A stretch of DNA of 64,000 nucleotides, taken from contig JBBRTB010000009.1 in assembly GCA_038244815.1 (NCBI GenBank), positions 62,001-126,000 on the forward strand. The letters are read 5' to 3'. This DNA comes from DASVHS01 sp038244815 (GTDB taxonomy: Bacteria; Acidobacteriota; Thermoanaerobaculia; Gp7-AA8). Positions 61,651-64,000 of the stretch are shown in pieces (positions within the stretch are counted from its first letter, which is position 1; each line of letters begins with the position of its first letter). A model generated the notes under the pieces. That model searched no databases. It was not told the origin of the DNA and was given only the letters and a program-made list of their open reading frames with translations. Made by a program: the position numbers and the translations under genes.

Positions 61651-62568
61651 TCAGGAAAGGGGCCAGTCCAATTCACCGAGAAATCGCTCGTCCTCGCGCC
61701 ATTGCTCGTGAACGGCGACATGAAGGTCCAGGAACACCCTCGTTCCCAGCGTGGCCTCGAGATCGATGCGCGCCTCCGTTCCGATCCGCTTGATCATCTC
61801 GCCGCCTTTGCCGATGACGATCGGCTTCTGCGAGTCGCGCTCCACGACGATCGTGGCGAAGATGCGGATGATGTTCCTGGCCTCATCCTCTTCGAACTTG
61901 TCGACCGCCACCGCGGTCGTATACGGAAGCTCGTCGGACGTGTGCTGCAGGACTTTTTCCCGGATCACTTCCGCCGCGAAAAATCGCTCCGGCTGCGTCG
62001 TGTAATCCTCGGTCGGGTACGTGGGAGGGCCGGGCTCGAGACTGCCAAAGAGAATCTCCTTCAGCTCCTCGACGCCGTCGCCGCTGGCCGCGGAGATCGG
62101 AATGATCTCGTCGAACAGATCCATCGACCCATACCGCTCCATGAGCGGCAGCAGCTTGTGCTTCTTGAGCAGATCGATCTTGTTCAGGAGAAGGAACCGC
62201 TTCGTACCGGGATTCATCTCTTTCTCGTTGCGCAGGAGCTGCACGACGAACTCGTCACCGTGTCCGAACTCTTCCGCGGCGTCCACGAGCAGCGCGATGA
62301 GGTCGGCTTCGCCGAACGCTCCCCGCACGTGCTCCATCATGCGCACGTTCAGCTTGTGCAGTGGCTTGTGGATGCCCGGCGTGTCGAGGAATGCGATCTG
62401 GCCGCGCGGTTCGTTGAGGATGCCCACGATGCGATTGCGCGTCGTCTGCGGCTTGTTCGAAACGATCGACACCTTGTGGCCGAGCACGCGGTTGAGCAGC
62501 GTCGACTTTCCGGCGTTGGGACGGCCGACGAGGGCCACCACTCCGGATTTTGTTTTTGTGTCGCTCAT
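61651..62568 (-). CDS. era: GTPase Era
   Basis: A ribosome-assembly GTPase binding the 3' end of 16S rRNA. It has 305 residues. G1 GRPNAGKSTLL is at residues 16-26. The switch has QTTRNRIVG and G3 DTPGIHKPLH. G4 is LNKIDLLKK. The C-terminal KH domain has IVIGKGGEMIKRIGTEAR. It follows the CorC-like gene by 27 bases, the common corC-era order. Confidence 0.97.
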   Translation of the reverse strand: MSDTKTKSGVVALVGRPNAGKSTLLNRVLGHKVSIVSNKPQTTRNRIVGILNEPRGQIAFLDTPGIHKPLHKLNVRMMEHVRGAFGEADLIALLVDAAEEFGHGDEFVVQLLRNEKEMNPGTKRFLLLNKIDLLKKHKLLPLMERYGSMDLFDEIIPISAASGDGVEELKEILFGSLEPGPPTYPTEDYTTQPERFFAAEVIREKVLQHTSDELPYTTAVAVDKFEEDEARNIIRIFATIVVERDSQKPIVIGKGGEMIKRIGTEARIDLEATLGTRVFLDLHVAVHEQWREDERFLGELDWPLS

Positions 62569-62595
62569 CGACCGTAAAGCACGAATGTTCCTGCT

Positions 62596-63888
62596 TTACT
62601 CATACTCCTCCTCCGCCCCCTCCGCCAGCCACTCCGGATCCTTCGATACTTTCACGCGATAGATGCGACGGCGATCGGCGCGGTCGACTTCGAACCGGTA
62701 TCCGTTCCTGGTCACTACTTCGCCCACCTTGGGAACGCGGCCCAGCGTCGTGAAAATCAGCCCGGCCACGGTCTCGTAGTCCTCTGCGATGAGGTTGGAA
62801 CGGAGCACGTCGTCGAGTTGCTCGACGCGGACCAGGCCGCTCACCAGATAGGTGCCGTCGCCGAGATCCACCAGCGTGGTCTCGTCCTCCTCGTGCTCGT
62901 CGGCAATGTCGCCCACGATGTCTTCGATGACGTCTTCGATGGTGATGAGCCCGGCCGTGCCGCCGAATTCGTCGACCACGACGGCCACCTGGATGTGTTC
63001 GCTCTGAAACTCGCGCAGCAGGTTGGAGACCTTCTTGGTCTCTGACACGAAGTACGGCGGCCGGGCCAGCTCGCTGACCTGTTTGTCCTCTCCTTTGAGG
63101 ATGGCGTCGTACATCTCCTTGATGTGCACGATGCCCGTGATCGTGTCGATGCTGTTGGTGTAGATGGGGATACGCGAGTATTTCGTGTCGCTGAACAGCC
63201 GCGCCAGCTCGTGCAGCGGCCGGTCGGCGTCGAATCCCATCACGTCGATGCGCGGCGTCATCAGTTCGCGGGCCAGCCGGTCGCCGAAATCGACAATCTG
63301 CTGCAGCATCTTCCCTTCCGACGCCTCCAGAATCCCCTCTTCCTCGCCCACATCGATATAGGCCTGCACCTCCGCCTCGGTCGGCTCTTCTTCGGCGGCG
63401 GCCAGGTCGGCCTCACGGTCGATTCGAGCGACCAGACGCCGCAGCGGATAGAGCAGCGGCCAGAACAGGTAGAAAAAGAAGTGGGAGATCGGGATCAGCG
63501 CGCGGAGGGCTACCACGCCGGCGCCCTCGGGAATCGTGGCCAGGATGAACTTCCAGGCGATGATGACGACGAACCAGAACAAGGCGGCCGGGCCGAGGGC
63601 TCCGGGGCGGGGCGATCCGCTGAACGCCAGGATGGTGAAGGTGAAGGCGGCCACCAGCGCGATCTGCAGCAAAGCGCCACTGACGAGCTGGAAGTTGTCC
63701 GGATCGTAACTCGCCCAGTGCCTGCGACCCGTCTCACTGTCGCTGAGGTCCGCGCTCAGACGGCGCAGCGTCACCGGGCTCAGGGCATGGATGAAATGGC
63801 GCGTGGCATCGAAGACGAGATAGAGGACCCCGCACAGGGTGGAGGCCACCACCCAGGCGATTTGCGGGCTGGAGCTGGTACTTCCCAT
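62596..63888 (-). CDS. hemolysin/CorC family (HlyC/CorC) CBS-domain membrane protein
   Basis: A 430-residue protein. The N-terminal membrane part (about 10-150) has three or four spans and resembles CNNM/DUF21, but lacks clear DUF21 motifs. Two CBS domains follow (MTPRIDVMGFDADRPLHELA and AVVVDEFGGTAGLITIEDVIE, with DIVGDIADEHE). A C-terminal CorC_HlyC transporter-associated domain ends the protein (DYETVAGLIFTTLGRVPKVG). The usual inference is a role in Mg2+/Co2+ efflux or membrane-linked regulation. It lies upstream of era. Confidence 0.9.
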   Translation of the reverse strand: MGSTSSSPQIAWVVASTLCGVLYLVFDATRHFIHALSPVTLRRLSADLSDSETGRRHWASYDPDNFQLVSGALLQIALVAAFTFTILAFSGSPRPGALGPAALFWFVVIIAWKFILATIPEGAGVVALRALIPISHFFFYLFWPLLYPLRRLVARIDREADLAAAEEEPTEAEVQAYIDVGEEEGILEASEGKMLQQIVDFGDRLARELMTPRIDVMGFDADRPLHELARLFSDTKYSRIPIYTNSIDTITGIVHIKEMYDAILKGEDKQVSELARPPYFVSETKKVSNLLREFQSEHIQVAVVVDEFGGTAGLITIEDVIEDIVGDIADEHEEDETTLVDLGDGTYLVSGLVRVEQLDDVLRSNLIAEDYETVAGLIFTTLGRVPKVGEVVTRNGYRFEVDRADRRRIYRVKVSKDPEWLAEGAEEEYE

Positions 63889-63937
63889 CTCGTAGGGGGC
63901 GGATTCTATCGGAGAATAGCGGTGTTACGGAGGACAC

Positions 63938-64000
63938 ATGCACTTCGCCGCGCTGCTTCTGGTTGCGAGCACGCTCGTTCTGAGGACGGGCCAGCGCATC
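63938..64000 (+). CDS. start of a probable secreted or membrane protein (partial)
   Basis: Only the first 21 codons are in the window. The ATG at 63938 has GGAGG 5 bases upstream. MHFAALLLVASTLVL looks like the beginning of a signal peptide or first membrane span. Family cannot be told. It is divergent from the CorC-like gene with 49 bases between starts. Confidence 0.6.
   Translation, partial: MHFAALLLVASTLVLRTGQRI

Overview
This 64-kb window is high-GC chromosomal sequence from a diderm (Gram-negative) bacterium. LPS-transport and lipid A genes (LptB, a fused LptC/LptA, LpxB, MsbA), a TonB-dependent receptor and several lipoproteins point to an outer membrane. The combination of a DUF6677-like protein next to lpxB, PATAN/DUF4388 proteins, an Oar-like receptor and SpmA/SpmB in a non-sporulating background fits Acidobacteriota best. 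That placement is inference from gene content, not from a marker-gene comparison. Almost everything is housekeeping sequence; I see no prophage, insertion sequence, CRISPR array, tRNA or rRNA.

Layout. Positions 1-5.3 kb (minus strand): recJ, lptC/A and lptB, with accA upstream. A small unrecognised gene on the plus strand follows (5.3-5.9 kb). Positions 5.9-24.1 kb form one very long co-directional block on the minus strand, read from trpS: trpS-scpA-scpB-rluB-cmk-rpsA-sppA-hup-HIT-DUF6677-small membrane protein-lpxB-msbA-DUF374 acyltransferase-yicC-gmk-rpoZ-coaBC-udg-priA. Most junctions overlap by 1-26 bases, so translation, chromosome segregation, lipid A synthesis and replication restart are tightly packed together. 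Positions 24.2-25.6 kb carry a secreted DUF11 protein with a C-terminal sorting signal, and a strong hairpin then separates it from recG. Positions 25.7-34.9 kb (minus): recG, a cNMP/FHA protein, an S66 peptidase, the RNase P RNA gene (rnpB), DUF4126, a PATAN protein, uvrC and a small hydrolase. Positions 34.9-37 kb (plus): a glycosyltransferase and an aminotransferase. Next come uvrB, a membrane protein, a single-domain response regulator, PBP1A, and a PATAN-like protein paired with a histidine kinase (42.8-44.2 kb). Positions 44.2-51 kb: aroB, aspS, a gamma-carbonic-anhydrase-like protein, a TMEM175-like channel, an MFS transporter, folA and thyA. Positions 51-55.2 kb (plus): lysA, an amidohydrolase lipoprotein and an APC transporter. 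Positions 55.2-64 kb: spmA/spmB, an alkaline-phosphatase-superfamily/TPR lipoprotein, a TonB-dependent receptor, era, a CorC-like protein and the first codons of a secreted protein.

The most unusual feature is a scattered family of short inverted repeats built from 7-base units. They sit in many of the otherwise tiny intergenic gaps, and related 7-mer arrays lie in frame inside lpxB, scpA, aroB and the phosphatase/TPR gene, where three of the four encode a recurring Arg-Pro-Glu/Arg-Gly-Pro peptide. Other points of note are a homopolymer frameshift in the DUF374 acyltransferase, atypical catalytic motifs in PriA, CoaBC, the amidohydrolase and the sulfatase-like lipoprotein, and a palindrome filling the gap between two divergent genes.
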